64,000 bases of DNA from Panulirus ornatus (lineage: Eukaryota > Arthropoda > Malacostraca > Decapoda > Palinuridae), in assembly GCF_036320965.1 (NCBI RefSeq), contig NC_092287.1, positions 6,467,297 through 6,531,296 on the forward strand, in the 5' to 3' direction. The notes under the pieces are model-generated. The model saw only the letters and a list, made by a program, of their open reading frames with translations, made no database searches and was not told where the DNA came from. A program made the translations under genes and the position numbers. This document shows positions 1 through 12,072 of this stretch, in pieces (positions within the stretch are counted from its first letter, which is position 1; each line of letters starts with the position of its first letter).

Positions 1-878
1 ATCACTCAAAATCTTTTTCACTCCATCTTTCCACCTCCAATTTGGTCTCCCACTTCTCCTCGTTCCCTCCACCTCTGACACATTTATCCTCTTAGCCAGT
101 CTTTCCTCACATTCTCTCCATGTGACCAAACCATTTCAAAGCACCCTCTTCTGCTCTTTCAACCACGCTCTTTTTATTTCCACACATCTCTCTTACCCTT
201 ACATTACTTACTCGATCAAACCACCTAACACCACATATTGTCCTCAAACATCTCATTTCCAGCACATCTACCCTCCTGCGCACAACTCTATCCATAGCCC
301 ATGCCTCGCAACCATACAACATTGTTGGAACCTCTATTCCTTAAAACATACCCATTTTTGCTTTCCGAGATAATGTTCTCGACTTCCAAACATTCTGCAA
401 GGCTCCTAGAATTTTTGCCCCCACCCCATGATTCACTTCCGCTTCCATGGTTCCATCTGCTGCCAAATCCACTCCCAGATATCTAAAACACTTCACTTCC
501 TCCAGTTTTTCTCCAGTCAAACTCACCTCCCAATTGACTTGACCCTGAACCCTACTGTACCTAATAACCTTGCTCTTATTCACATTTACTCTCAACTTTC
601 TTCTTTCACACTACCAAACTCAGTCACCAGCTTCTGCAGTTTCTCACATGAATCAGCCACGAGCGCTGTATCATCCGCGAACAACAACTGACTCACTTCC
701 CAAGCTCTCTCATCCACAACAGACTGCATACTTACCCCTGTTTCCAAAACTCTTGTATTCACCTCCCTAACAACCCCATCCATAATCAAATTAAACAACC
801 ATGGAGATATCACATATCCCCTGCCGCAACCTACATTCACTGAGAACCAATCACTTTCCTCTCTTCCCATGTAAGGCA
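1..878 (-). mobile_element. RTE-like LINE copy A, 3' half of reverse transcriptase, decayed
   Basis: Minus-strand translation in shifting frames gives the reverse transcriptase core and C-terminal block of the window's dominant LINE: the [15 protein letters not shown] catalytic motif, [30 protein letters not shown] and KWFGHMERM. The reading frame is broken into at least three pieces (about 993-592, 595-341, 322-107), so it is not functional. The copy runs off the left edge of the window inside the GVKKIL block. The assignment to an RTE-like clade rests on the C-terminal pattern of a WFGH..RM..ERL.KR block followed by GRP..RWKDGV, which is known from RTE/BovB-type elements. Confidence 0.85.
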
Positions 879-982
879 TGTGTATGTGTAGGAAGAGAGG
901 AAAGTAATTGGTTCTCAGTGAATGTAGGTTTGTGGCAGGGGATATGTGATGTCTCCATGGTTGTTTAATTTGTTTATGGATA
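778..982. repeat. LINE-derived palindrome (arms 778-869 and 889-982)
   Basis: The end of copy A is followed, after a loop of about 20 nt, by the same stretch in inverted orientation. Both arms cover the RT segment from the SDWFSVNV codons to the NLFMD codons. Both share the variant CAGGGGATATGTGAT where other copies have CAGGGGTGTGTGAT, so one arm was copied from the other locally. Confidence 0.85.
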
Positions 983-2615
983 ATATTCTTCATGTATTTT
1001 AATTCCTCTCCACATGTAAAAAGTTATGGTAATACGGATGTTTTTACGTTTCAGTACCATGCCATGAAAAGAGAGGAGACAGAAGAAGGAAGTGACATGG
1101 GCTTAGAATTATCCATAACTCCCATAAAAGGTATAAAGGACTTTTTGGCTTGGTGATGTCGACGGACCTAAAGCCCAAACAACCGAAGGAAATTAGGCAG
1201 CAACAGCAAGGAAAACCTAAAAGACCAGTCTGATGCAGAAAGAGAGACAGGATGTACAGATATTAAACCCCGGGAGAAGGAGCCACTGAGGAAGATGAGG
1301 AAGTGCAGGCTGAAGAACTGAGGACGATGAGCAAATTTTTTTTTTAAGACCAAATACTTACAGGAGTGTTAGGTAGACATGGTAAGTAGGAACATTAGGT
1401 AGGAGCCTTTGCAAACACTGCACTAGAGTCGCCATCTTTTAGTGGCCTGTTAAGGGTGAGGTACTGAAGTGGAGACTTAACAGGCCAATCTAGTACAGTT
1501 TTTTTCAGAGGTTCATATTTAATTTTTATACAGACTACTATCAAATGTTCCTGCCTAGTATGTAGTGGCTAATCATTATGCTGCAAGTACAATGAGCTGT
1601 TGCACTTTATCAGTAGGATATTGAATAAGAAATTCCTTCATGGAAATTTTAAACATTTGAGTACCATCTTTTATTAAGTAATAATTTAGACATTAAATGT
1701 TTGACAAATGGCTTTCATGGCAAATATTTAATGCTTCCATAATTGAGCATTTGAACAATACCTGAAAGGTTGAACAAACAACCCTATTGAGTATAATACC
1801 ACCAAAAGATAATTCACTGAAGATAAGAAAGCATCATCTCTATTGTATTTATGAATAATGACAACTGACTGACAGGACAATTTTAGTTCCCCGTTTTCAG
1901 CATTTTTTTTATGTATGGATCATAGATAAGGATATACAGCAGTCTCATTTTCAGTAAAGTATCTTTGGTATAAGCTTTGTACAGTAAAAATAGCTATTTT
2001 GTGCTAATGCCATTTGCAGAGCAAGATGGCATCCTCCAAGGCAAGAAATGATTAGCTAATGCAATGCCTTCCAGTATATCATAAACTACCATCTCCACCA
2101 TCACATCCTCAAAGGTAGTGAACACACACACATTATCCAATTTGTTGCATAAAAATCTTAAAACTTATATTGGGATTTGGCATGATCTTTTTCTTTAAAT
2201 CAAAAGGCTGGTTTCTAAATGTCATGAATGCTAGTCACATCTGCTTCAAGAACAAAGTATCTCAGACTTGTGTCATCACTACTTCACCTGCAGTGTTGTA
2301 TGGTAGTAACAATGTCCACATTGTTAGATGAGATTCATATCTTAAAGCTTGAAATTGTGATAAATGCATAAAAAATATGCACCTGTGTATTTTGCAAAAC
2401 TTATTGAATTATATATACAAGGACACTAACATCCTAGTATTATTGTATAACACAAAGTGTGATTAATAAAATGTCAACAAGTGATTTAGAACTCGTTAAA
2501 TCCTTACCATGGGTAAAGATGAAGAAGCTTTTCTATTATCATTCTGAATTACCTGAAATCTGCTAAATGAACAAAAAAATATATCTATCATTTCAGTGTT
2601 TTTGTACTTATTTAT
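983..2615. other. AT-rich flank without gene; one dispersed repeat
   Basis: No open reading frame with recognisable content. The stretch around 1380-1510 (containing GGCCTGTTAAGGGTG) reappears inverted at about 37540-37740 (CACCCTTAACAGGCC), which marks an older dispersed repeat. The rest looks unique and is downstream of the ETS gene. Confidence 0.5.
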
Positions 2616-2617
2616 AT

Positions 2618-2702
2618 TTTTCTTTGTCGCTGTCTCCCGCGTTAGCGAGGTAGCGCAAGGAAACAGACGAAAGAATGGCCCAACCCACCCACATATATAT
2701 AC
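2618..2702 (-). mobile_element. LINE 3' tail fragment
   Basis: This is the minus-strand copy of the tail shared by the LINE and its relatives: TTTGTCGCTGTCTCCCGCG, then TAGCGAGGTAGCGCAAGGAA, ACAGACGAAAG and GGCCCAACCC. No coding part is attached, so it is a heavily 5'-truncated insertion. Confidence 0.8.
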
Positions 2703-2767
2703 ATACCTATACATCTCAACATATATATATATATTGGAAAGGATCACAATTTTCTGCGTGATCAAGA

Positions 2768-3086
2768 TATTCCTATGAGTCCACGGGGAAAATGAAACAC
2801 GAAAAGTTCCCAAGTGCACTTTCATGTAATAATCACATCATCAGGGGAGAGACGAGAGAAATATAACAGTCAGTTGATATACATCGAAGAGACGAACCTA
2901 GGACGCCATTTGGTAAACATGTGATTGTCCAATCACATGTTTACCAAATGGCGTCCTAGCTTCATCTCTTCGATGTATATCAACTGACTGTTATATTTCT
3001 CTCTTGTGTCTCCCCTGATGATGTGATTATTACACGAAAGTGCACTTGGAAACTTTTCATGTTTCATTTTCCCCGTGGACTCATAG

Positions 3087-3091
<5 letters not shown>
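2768..3091. repeat. Foldback palindrome FB, complete (arms about 160 bp)
   Basis: The left arm (2768-2928) starts ATTCCTATGAGTCCACGG. The right arm (2930-3091) is its near-perfect reverse complement and ends CCGTGGACTCATAGGAATA. The centre is at the AACATGTGATTG / CAATCACATGTT step. The family recurs as half copies at 43793-43942 and 55264-55490. No coding capacity is seen. It could be a foldback or MITE-type element; the (TA)n at its edges obscures any target duplication. Confidence 0.85.
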
Positions 3092-3135
<44 letters not shown>

Positions 3136-3225
3136 CACATTCCTACGAATCCACGGGGAAAATGAAACACGTTTACCAAATGGTGTCCTAGCTTCGTTTC
3201 TTCGATATCAACTGACATAATTCAT
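3092..3225. repeat. (TA)n tract and internally deleted FB copy
   Basis: About 36 bp of TA dinucleotides is followed by a short FB copy (about 3138-3215) in which the outer left-arm end is joined directly to the central GTTTACCAAATGG part of the right arm. Confidence 0.7.
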
Positions 3226-3722
3226 ACTGTCTGCCTTTATTCATTCCCATCACCACCCCACCACACATGAAAAAACCCCCCCCCTCCGCATGTGTGCGAG
3301 GTAGCGCAAGGAAAAGACAAAAAGGGCCACATTTATTCACACTCGGTCTCTAGCTGTCATGTATAATCCACCGAAACCACAGCTCATTTTCCACATCCAG
3401 ACCCCCACAGAACTTTCCATGGTTTACCCCAGATACTTCACATGCCCTGGTTCAGTCCATTGACAACATGATGAATATAGTATACCACATCGTTCCAATT
3501 CACTCTATTCCTTGCACACCTTTCAACCTCCTGCATTTTCAGGCCCCGATCACTCAAAATCTTTTTTACTCCATCTTTCCACCTCCAATTTGGTCTCCCA
3601 CTTCTCGTTCCCTCCACCTCCAACACATATATCCTCTTGGTCAATCTTTCCTCACTCATTCTCTCCATGTGACCAAACCATTTCAAAACACCCTCTTCTG
3701 CTCTCTCAACCACACTTTTTAT
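3226..3722 (-). mobile_element. RTE-like LINE copy B, C-terminal end plus long 3' UTR
   Basis: Minus strand: the block [20 protein letters not shown] through [15 protein letters not shown] and the terminal NRVNWNDVVY, then the long form of the 3' UTR. It is truncated at 3722, where an S2 repeat begins. It is part of a non-functional 5'-truncated copy. Confidence 0.85.
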
Positions 3723-3900
3723 TAGTATCCCTGGGGATAGGGGAGAAAGAATACTTCCCATGCATTCCTCATGTGTCATAGAAGGCGACTAAAGGGGATG
3801 GGAGCTGGAAATCCTCCCCTTCTTGTATTTCAACTTTCTAAAAGGCGAAACAGAAGGAGTGTTATTTGTACAAATGAATTATTTGTACTGTTACTCTTAA
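3723..3900 (+). mobile_element. S2 repeat (LINE-derived short element), 5' part
   Basis: It begins TATCCCTGGGGATAGGGGAG and continues through AGAAGGCGACTAAAGGGG and GGAAATCCTCCCC to TTTCAACTTTCTAAAAGG. The last part matches the untranslated leader of the LINE 5' end at 10745-10790. The right boundary is approximate. Confidence 0.7.
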
Positions 3901-3969
3901 ATATGGTAGGCTTGTAAATACATTATGAAGAAAAAGGAACTAATAATGAAAATAAATCCAATTCTCTTT

Positions 3970-6688
3970 TAAGTGATGCAACCTGGTGCATATGTTAAGA
4001 GAGAATAAGGATAACAAGAACAAAGAAGTTGCAGTTTGAGATGTGATATACAAGCAAGATGAAAAGGTATCAAAAGACAACACAGGAACAAATTTTTGAA
4101 AAAAATTTGGTGCCTCAGTTTAGATATGATTCTAGGTATATTCATGTCACTGAATATGACCATTTCCTAGCAGCTATAGTTTTTGAGAAATTCACTTATC
4201 AATAAATGTAATTCTCATGAGCACAGACAGCAACAAATATGGATCAATCCCAATTGACTGAACAGCAGGAAACAATTGCCCTGGTCTTACAGAATATACC
4301 ACAGCCACCAATGGCTAAACCAAGTATCCCTACTTTACATGTCTGGGATAGTAGAATTATTGTATACATCAATCAAAGCATTGTGCATTTCCAGTAATAA
4401 ATTTGTTATGGAATCCACTAACACTTGCTTTATGTTACTCAAAAATCACTGCAAATGAATGATGAGCCGATTTTGTTGGAAACTTGTGCAGATCACACCT
4501 GCAATGATGCTAATCACAATTCAAAAATAACAAGTGTTTACATACCCTTGTTATATAAAACTTTTACAGTCCTTTGTGATAACATATGACACACTCATTT
4601 TGGAGGGAAATGCAAGAAAGTACATCAATAATTTAAGATTCTAGTAACTTTTTCCAATTTTCTGAGGGTCAATCAGGTGTACTGTCTTTTAAATTTACAC
4701 ATATATGTCTTCAAACCAAACCTTGTTTTCAGATGAACACATTAAAACCCAAATGATATTACACATCCAGTCACGTAAACCTACATTAAAAGGTCTAAGT
4801 CACAAGGAGAAAGGCTTTTTGTTGGCACATTTACATATGTAACTATTCACAGCATTATAGCCGCATGTTTTATGACTAGGAAAGACACTTGAAACGAAAA
4901 AAAAAAAAATCAAGTTCTTGGAAGGTGTCATACTACTGCTGTCCACTCTTATTTAAGTAATTTTGTTAAATAATAAAGGAAGAAAGCCAATAATGGGTTA
5001 ACAATAACAGTAATTACCATTAAAAATTTCAGTTTAACAACACATCTTGACCACTACTATAGCAGCAAAGAAATGAACAAATGAAGCTTATATATATATA
5101 TATATATAAATATATATATGCCACAGCAGTATTTATCTAGTATGTATTACCTTAAACTACACCCTACTTCTAATATTCTTTGGCTTAAAAAATCTTCAAA
5201 GATATACAGCAAAATCTGCTTATCTTGAGATAAAATGATATCACAAATTAAAGGACACGACTAACAGACCAATACCAATTACATTCAACAAACATTTCAT
5301 ATCACATACATTTGAAAAATGCAATGACCACAAAACTGCATAATGTGAAATGTATTTAACAATGCTATGGCAACCTAAATCTTATTTCAGGTGGGCAGGA
5401 GAAACATTGTCCAATTAATGCCTAAGTTAGAACGATACAGGTGTGAGTCAGAAGAGCAAATTGTCTCTGTGAGCATAGTTAAGGCACAAGTAGTTCTTAT
5501 ATTCTAGCATCTACTCAACAGCTAGTAATAGCAGTGTCATGCACCCATATATACCAAACAATCTACTTGACATTAAACTATTACTTGTCCATTTCAGTCT
5601 AGCTCCTTGACTTTATCAATAGCACCATCCCAGAAAAAATAGGGGCTCCCTACTAATCTTCACATATCAATAACTAATACCAGTTACAAAGTTATTTCCT
5701 TGATTACATACCTAAAATCATTATCAAGATTTATTTCAAGTCAGTTTCCTGCAGGTTCAACTACAAGGAACTGCTAAGGAGACCAAAGAGAGTGATGTTT
5801 CCAAATGATCATCTTAGCTTGAACTGCAATGTGATCTGGATATCTAAAACCTCTCAAAATAGGAGAGACAAAGCTAAAACCGACATGACAAATGACAAAG
5901 ATTTGCCAAAAAACAATACCCACTTCTGAGTTGTTTTAAGTATTTACCCTTGCTAGATGTCTTTGAAAATAATGTTGCATCCAGTGGCTAAGCAAAACAA
6001 AACAAATTCCATTTCATGATGTACTGCCTGCATGTCCAGATGATGAAAAAGTACTTTTGTTATCATCAAACAAGAAAGTGACAAGTTAATGCTTAAGATG
6101 CTGTATCTTCCCAGAGAAATGTTTGTGCATAACTACACAGAAATTGGACATCCATAAAAATAATGCACTTTTTACTATACACTTTACACACTAGAGCTGT
6201 TTCATCAGGTGAAGTTGACATCTCCATTTACATTAACATTCAGAACTTGACAGGCAGTTGCATCCACCCTTAAATTTGGTCATGTTATTGTACAATCTAT
6301 TGTTGAAACACTAATCTGATGCTGTAGTTCGACTAACATTTTAACTAGTGCACTGCGGTGCAAAATTTGTGAAATTCTTCAGTTGTTGGTTTAACCTTGA
6401 ACAGGAAATTTCAATGATTTTCTCCCCAAAAGCAAATGTAGGAAAAATTTTCTTAAATCAATAGTCAAATTACCTCAAGTATTTCTTGTACCACAGACTT
6501 GTGATTTTTGAGACAACAGAATGAAAAATATGAAATTTAAGGAGTGAGTGTTTTGCTAGTATATTAAGCTTATTGATAATTTATATCCACAGCTTTCATG
6601 GTTCTGACATACTGGAGAAGCAACATTTTTCAACATTTTGTATAAAAGATTGCATTCAGTTCATTGTGGCATTTACATAAAGTTTCAT
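3970..6688 (-). other. Probable 3' UTR and downstream flank of the ETS gene
   Basis: About 2.7 kb of AT-rich, apparently single-copy sequence directly follows the ETS stop codon in the minus direction and has no repeats of the kinds that fill the rest of the window. AATAAA-type signals exist on the minus strand, for example at 5735-5730, about 950 nt past the stop, but the true poly(A) site cannot be fixed from sequence alone. A short (TA)n lies at 5091-5120. Confidence 0.4.
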
Positions 6689-6812
6689 CTAACGTGTTTG
6701 AAGGTCTGGAAAGTTGGGGTTGGAAGGTCTCCAATCCTTAGCATTCTTACCAAATTTGTAAACTAATCTTTTTCCTATGACTGCTTCAAATATGTGGGTT
6801 TTGTAATAATAC
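6689..6812 (-). CDS. ETS factor exon 8: end of ETS domain and stop
   Basis: The acceptor is a long T run ending TTTCAG at 6813, and the exon completes the split codon of arginine 323 (363-aa numbering). It encodes YYYKTHIFEAVIGKRLVYKF, then GKNAKDWRP and a short tail ending LQTR before TAG at 6691-6689. This is the last part of the DNA-recognition helix plus the final two beta strands. The KFGKN..W ending is the feature that most resembles vertebrate ELF3. The domain lies at the extreme C-terminus, as is usual for this group. Confidence 0.93.
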
Positions 6813-7244
6813 CTGAAAAAAAAAATTGTTATTACCATCCAATGTAGAAAAGGGTTAAATGCTTAACTTCAATCACCATGTTTGTTCTTACCATCAAGAA
6901 AACTTCAAGGCTTAACTAAGTCTTGGGGCTTCAAACATTAGAGCAGGTCTTTGGCAACTTAGCAAATGAGTCTTGCCAATCCTACCTGGCATCTTTTTAC
7001 TGACACTGATAAAGCAATATGATATGCAAACAAAGGATAACAATGAACAAGTATAGTGTAACCGCATAACTACAGAACTGATATGTACCTTCTAGAATGT
7101 GAAAACTAAATTTCCTTAAGCTGAGAAATAGTCTTGCAACATGAAACTGGGAATGTTGAATATCAAACACAAATGACTAAATTAAAGCTCTTCAAACATA
7201 TTGGATATCGGAAAAAGTCTTCACAAAATAGATGTAAAACTCAC

Positions 7245-7461
7245 CTCATGGCACGACTTAACTTTTCATAATTCATATCTTTGTTTTGTTTGCGATCTCC
7301 CCATTTTTGGGCAACTTTCTCTGCTTGCATAAATCTGAAAGTTCCTTGCTCTGGATCTTCCCATCGCACCAACGAAGGACATGTTTCTGGATCAAGAAGT
7401 AGGTTTCGTATAAACTCCCATAATCGACCAGTCTTTTTCTTTTTCTTCTTCAGCTCGTTTT
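7245..7461 (-). CDS. ETS factor exon 7: lysine run and ETS DNA-binding domain
   Basis: The acceptor is GATGTGCAG before 7461 and the donor GTGAGT lies at 7244-7239. It enters in phase 1 and leaves in phase 2. It encodes ENELKKKKKKTGRLWEFIRN, the invariant tryptophans of the ETS fold (LWEF, RWED, KWGD) and the recognition helix MNYEKLSRAMR, whose two arginines (320 and 323 in 363-aa numbering) correspond to the residues that contact the GGA core in known ETS-DNA structures. The lysine run before the domain is a likely nuclear localisation signal. The intron to exon 8 is only 432 bp. Confidence 0.95.
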
Positions 7462-7861
7462 CTGCACATCAAAAAGTTATATCATTTACATAAAACAGGT
7501 CTTTAAGACAAGGGTTTTAAAGACTAACCAGCCTCTATTTCCCTTGTCACATAAGGCAATAGGCACCCTAACTCCAGAAACATATTTCCTATCAGACATG
7601 CATCTAAACTTTAGCAAACTGAATAACTTGTGAGGAAATAAAATTAGATTATGATAAACATATTGCATTATATTCAGAATAGGAGAAAGTATAAAATGAG
7701 AATTGGGTCAGAGAATGTGAAGTGTCATGTTACTCTGTGAAACGAGAAAAGAAGAAATCCATTTGAAGAAGGGATGAATCTCCTAAAGGTTGTCCTAAGT
7801 AAGTTATGGAAAAAATATATTGCACATTCTAAAAACCATAATAATAAAGAAAAACAAATAT

Positions 7862-8356
7862 ATATATATTTTTTTTTTTGCTTTGTCGCTGTCTCCCGCG
7901 TTTGCGAGGTAGCGCAAGGAAACAGACGAAAGAAATGGCCCATGTGAAGCATCTGGGGTAAACCATGGAAAGCTATGTAGGTATGTATATTTGCCCGTGT
8001 GGACGTATGTATCTACATGTGTATGGGGGTGGGTTGGGCCATTTCTTTCGTCTGTTTCCTTGCGCTACCTCGCAAACGCGGGAGACCGGGAAAAAAAAAA
8101 AAATTATTTATTTTATTTATTTTGCTTTGTCGCTGTCTCCCGCGTTTGCGAGGTACCGCAAGGAAACAGACGAAAGAAATGGCCCAACCCACCTCCATAC
8201 ACAATGCATACACACATACGTCCACACACGCAAATATACATACCTATACATCTCAATGTACACATATATATACATACACAGACACATACATATATACCCA
8301 TGCACACAATTCACACTGTCTGCACCCATTCACTCCCATCGTCATCTCGCCACACG
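7862..8356. mobile_element. Three LINE 3' tails: minus 7862-7948, plus 7949-8096, minus 8121-8356
   Basis: Two minus-strand tails flank a plus-strand tail that carries the short 3' UTR form (GGAAAGCTATGTAGGTATG). The third ends in the older, longer UTR sequence up to CGCCACACGTGT. None carries RT sequence. Tail-to-tail and head-to-head contacts occur at T/A-rich spacers. Confidence 0.8.
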
Positions 8357-9230
8357 TGTTGAAGTCGAGAACATTATCTTGGAGAGCAAATATGGGTATG
8401 TTTGAAGGAATAGTGGTTCCAACAATGTTGTATGGTTGCGAGGCGTGGGCTATGGATAGAGTTGTGTGCAGGAGGGTGGATGTGCTGGAAATGAGATGTT
8501 TGAGGACAATGTGTGGTGTGAGGTGGTTTGATCGAGTAAGTAATGTAAGGGTAAGAGATGTGTGGAAATAAAAAGAGCATGGTTGAGAGAGCAGAAGAGG
8601 GTGTTTTGAAATGGTTTGGGCACATGGAAAGAATGAGTGAGGAAAGATTGACCAAGAGGATATATGTGTCTGAGGTGGAGGGAACGAGGAGAAGTGGGAG
8701 ACCAAATTGGAGGTGGAAAGATGGAGTGGAAAAGATTTTGAGTGATCGGGGCCTGAACATGCAGGAGGGTGAAAGGCAGGCAAGGAATAGAGTGAATTGG
8801 ATCGATGTGGCATACCAGGGTTGACGTGCTGTCAGTGGATTGAATCAAGGCATGTGAAGTGTCTGGGGTAAACCATGGAAAGTTGTGTGGGGCCTGAATG
8901 TGGAAAGGGAGCTGTGGTTTCGGGCATTATTGCATGACAGCTAGAGACTGAGTGTGAACGAATGGGGCCTTTGTTGTCTTTTCATAGCGCTACCTTGCAC
9001 ACATGAGGGGGGAGGGGGATGGTATTCCATGTGTGGCGAGGTGGCGATGGGAATGAATAAAGGCAGACAGTGTGAATTGTGTGCATGGGTATATATGTAT
9101 GTGTCTGTGCGTGTATATATATGTGTACATTGAGATGTATAGGTATGTATATTTGTGTGTGTGGACGTGTATGTATATACATGTGTATGGGGGTGGGTTG
9201 TGCCATTTCTTTCGTCTGTTTCCTTGCGCT
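8357..9230 (+). mobile_element. RTE-like LINE copy C, RT C-terminus plus long 3' UTR
   Basis: The coding remnant starts at AAGTCGAGAACATTATC and runs through [28 protein letters not shown] and [14 protein letters not shown] to the stop near 8823. One frame break lies near 8565 (VRDVWK). The long 3' UTR follows (GGGCCTGAATGTGGAAAGG), ending at TTGCGCTAC, where an S2 3' part takes over. It is a 5'-truncated copy of the older subfamily. Confidence 0.85.
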
Positions 9231-9320
9231 ACCAAAGGAAGGAACAGAGAAGGGGGCTAAGTGAGGATATTCCTCAAAGGCTAAGTCCTCTGTTCTTAAC
9301 GCTACCTTGCTAAAGGAAGG

Positions 9321-9404
<84 letters not shown>

Positions 9405-9407
9405 TTT
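9231..9407 (+). mobile_element. S2 3' part followed by poly(A)/(TA)n
   Basis: AAGGAAGGAACAGAGAAGG continues through the CTCCTCTGTTCTTAACGCTACC-type end of S2, then an A run at about 9321-9336 and about 60 bp of TA repeats to 9397. Confidence 0.75.
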
Positions 9408-10692
9408 TGCTTTGTCGCCGTCTCCCGCGTTTGCGAGGTAGCGCAAGGAAACAGACGAAAGAAATGGCCCAACCCACCCCCATACACATGTATATACATA
9501 CGTCCACACACGCAAAATATACATACCTACACAGCTTTCCATGGTTTACCCCAGACGCTTCACATGCCCCGATTCAATCCACTGACAGCACGTCAACCCC
9601 GGTATACCACATCGCTCCAATTCACTCTATTCCTTGCCCTCTCCTTTCACCCTCCTGCATGTTCAGGCCCCGATCACACAAAATCTTTTTCACTCCATCT
9701 TTCCACCTCCAATTTGGTCTCCCTCTTCTCCTCGTTCCCTCCACCTCCGACACATATATCCTCTTGGTCAATCTTTCCTCACTCATTCTCTCCAAGTGCC
9801 CAAACCATTTCAAAACACCCTCTTCTGCTCTCTCAACCACGCTCTTTTTATTTCCACACATCTCTCTTACCCTTACGTTACTTACTCCATCAAACCACCT
9901 CACACCACACATTGTCCTCAAACATCTCATTTCCAGCACATCCATCCTCCTGCGCACAACTCTATCCATAGCCCACGCCTTGCAACCATACAACATTGTT
10001 GGAACCACTATTCCTTCAAACATACCCATTTTTGCTTTCCGAGATAATGTTCTCGACTTCCACACATTCTTCAAGGCTCCCAGAATTTTCGCCCCCTCCC
10101 CCACCCTATGATCCACTTCCGCTTCCATGGTTCCATCCGCTGCCAGATCCACTCCCAGATATCTAAAACACTTCACTTCCTCCAGTTTTTCTCCATTCAA
10201 ACTCACCTCCCAATTGACTTGACCCTCAACCCTACTGTACCTAATAACCTTGCTCTTATTCACATTTACTCTTAACTTTCTTCTTTCACACACTTTACCA
10301 AACTCAGTCACCAGCTTCTGCAGTTTCTCACATGAATCAGCCACCAGCGCTGTATCATCAGCGAACAACAACTGACTCACTTCACAAGCTCTCTCATCCC
10401 CAACAGACTTCATACTTGCCCCTCTTTCCAAAACTCTTGCATTCACCTCCCTAACAACCCCATCCATAAACAAATTAAACAACCATGGAGACATCACACA
10501 CCCCTGCCGCAAACCTACATTCACTGAGAACCAATCACTTTCCTCTCTTCCTACACATACACATGCCTTACATCCTCGATAAAAACTTTTCACTGCTTCT
10601 AACAACTTGCCTCCCACACCATATATTCTTAATACCTTCCACAGAGCATCTCTATCAACTCTATCATATGCCTTCTCCAGATCCATAAATGC

Positions 10693-10695
<3 letters not shown>
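9408..10695 (-). mobile_element. RTE-like LINE copy D, young subfamily, 354-codon open RT segment
   Basis: Minus-strand open frame 10686-9622 begins [20 protein letters not shown] and carries [37 protein letters not shown] and the C-terminal WFGH..RM block. A frame shift near 9650 alters the last residues (GERRGQGIE). The 3' UTR is the short form and the tail lies at 9408-9480. The 5' end is cut at TATGTAGCATTTATGG, directly against (TA)n. The conserved ERAWEV tryptophan is cysteine here. Confidence 0.9.

Positions 10696-10735
<40 letters not shown>
10696..10735. repeat. (TA)n microsatellite between two LINE fragments
   Basis: About 38 bp of TA repeats separates minus-strand copy D from a plus-strand LINE 5' end. 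Confidence 0.9.
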
Positions 10736-10741
<6 letters not shown>

Positions 10742-11690
10742 TACCCTCCTTGTATTTTAACTTTCTAAAGGGGGAAACAGAAGAAGGAGTCATGTGGGGA
10801 GTGCTCATCTTCCTCAAAGGCTCAGATTGGGGTGTCTAAATGTGTGTGGATGCAACCAAGATGAAAAAAAAGGAGAGGTTGGTAGTATGTTTGAGGAAAG
10901 GAACTTGGATGTTTTGGCTATGAGTGAAATGAAGCTCAAGGGTAAAGAAGAGTGGTTTGGAAATGTCTTGAGAGTAAAGTCAGGGGTTGGTGATAGGACA
11001 AGAGCAAAGGAAGGAGTAGCACTACTCCTGAAGCAGGAGTATGTGATAGAGTGTAAGAAAGTAAACTCTAGATTGATATGGGTAAAACTGAAAGTGGATA
11101 GAGAGAGATGGGTGATTATTGGTGCTTATGCACCTGGTCATGAGAAGAAAGATCATGAGAGGCAATTGTTTTGGGAGCAGCTGAGTGAGTGTGTTAGCAG
11201 CTTTGATGCACGAGACTAGGTTATAGTGATGGGTGATTTGAATGCAAAGGTGAGTAATGTGGCAGTTGAGGGTATAATTGGTGTACATGGGGCATTCAGT
11301 GTTGGAAATGGAAATGGTGAAGAGCTTGTAGAGTTGTGTGCTGAAAAAGGACTGGTGATTGGGAATACCTGGTTTAAAAAGAAAGATATACATAAGTATA
11401 CATAAGTAGGAGAGATGGCCAGAGTGTTATTGGATTATGTGTTAATCGATAGGCACGTGAAAGAGAGACTTTTGGATGTTAATGTGCTGAGAGGGGCAGC
11501 TGGAGGGATGTCTAATCATTATCTTGTGGAGGCGAAAGTGAAGAGTTGTAAAGGTTTTCAGAAAAGAAGAGAGAATGTTGGGGTGAAGAGAGTGGTGATA
11601 GTAAATGAGCCTAGAAAGGAGACTTGTGTGAGGAAGTACCAGGAGAGACTGAGTGCAGAATGGCAAAAGGTGAAAGCAAATGATGTACTA
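10736..11690 (+). pseudogene. RTE-like LINE 5' UTR and apurinic-type endonuclease domain, broken
   Basis: The leader at 10745-10815 resembles the S2 repeat. The frame 10794-11219 has LNVCGCNQDEKKG, LDVLAMSEMKLKGKEEW and WVIIGAYAPGHEKKDHER, matching the start of exonuclease-endonuclease-phosphatase domains of LINEs (asparagine, glutamate and YAPG motifs). A TAG at 11217-11219 stops the frame. Beyond it the text reads VMGDLNAKV, then with a shift ARVLLDYVLIDRHVKERLLD and SNHYLVEAKVK, where active enzymes normally have SDH. The sequence continues to about 11690 with no RT attached. This is the only recognisable LINE 5' end in the window apart from the array region at 27.7-30.5 kb. Confidence 0.85.
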
Positions 11691-12072
11691 ATCTTTTATC
11701 AATACAAAATTTCCCTGAAGCTCTAGCTAAGTATCTGTTTTCCCCCAAATTTCTCAAACACAAACCCCTTGCTCTATTTTACTGAATTAGGTTTACTCTG
11801 ATATATGATATTGTTGCAAAAGCTTCAACTCCGTAAATCATGAAGAAACTCTGTAACTACGTATCTAGAGGTAAATTCTACCTCAATACATTTTTAACTG
11901 TCTTAGTAGTTTTACCCATTTTTCCATTCCAAAGTGATAATGAATGTACACTGTCATATGTGCTTCTACTTTTTCAGTTGGCTCCACTTAATCATTACAT
12001 GAAACCAATGTCTACATTCACCTCTTCTTCACAAATAAAACAATGTATGATACTAGATTTTTCACAACTTAC

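Noticed and set aside
9407..10111. Long plus-strand frames with [20 protein letters not shown] and similar text, seen at many places
   Set aside because: They are antisense to the LINE RT C-terminal block and appear wherever that block lies on the minus strand (or on minus where RT is plus).
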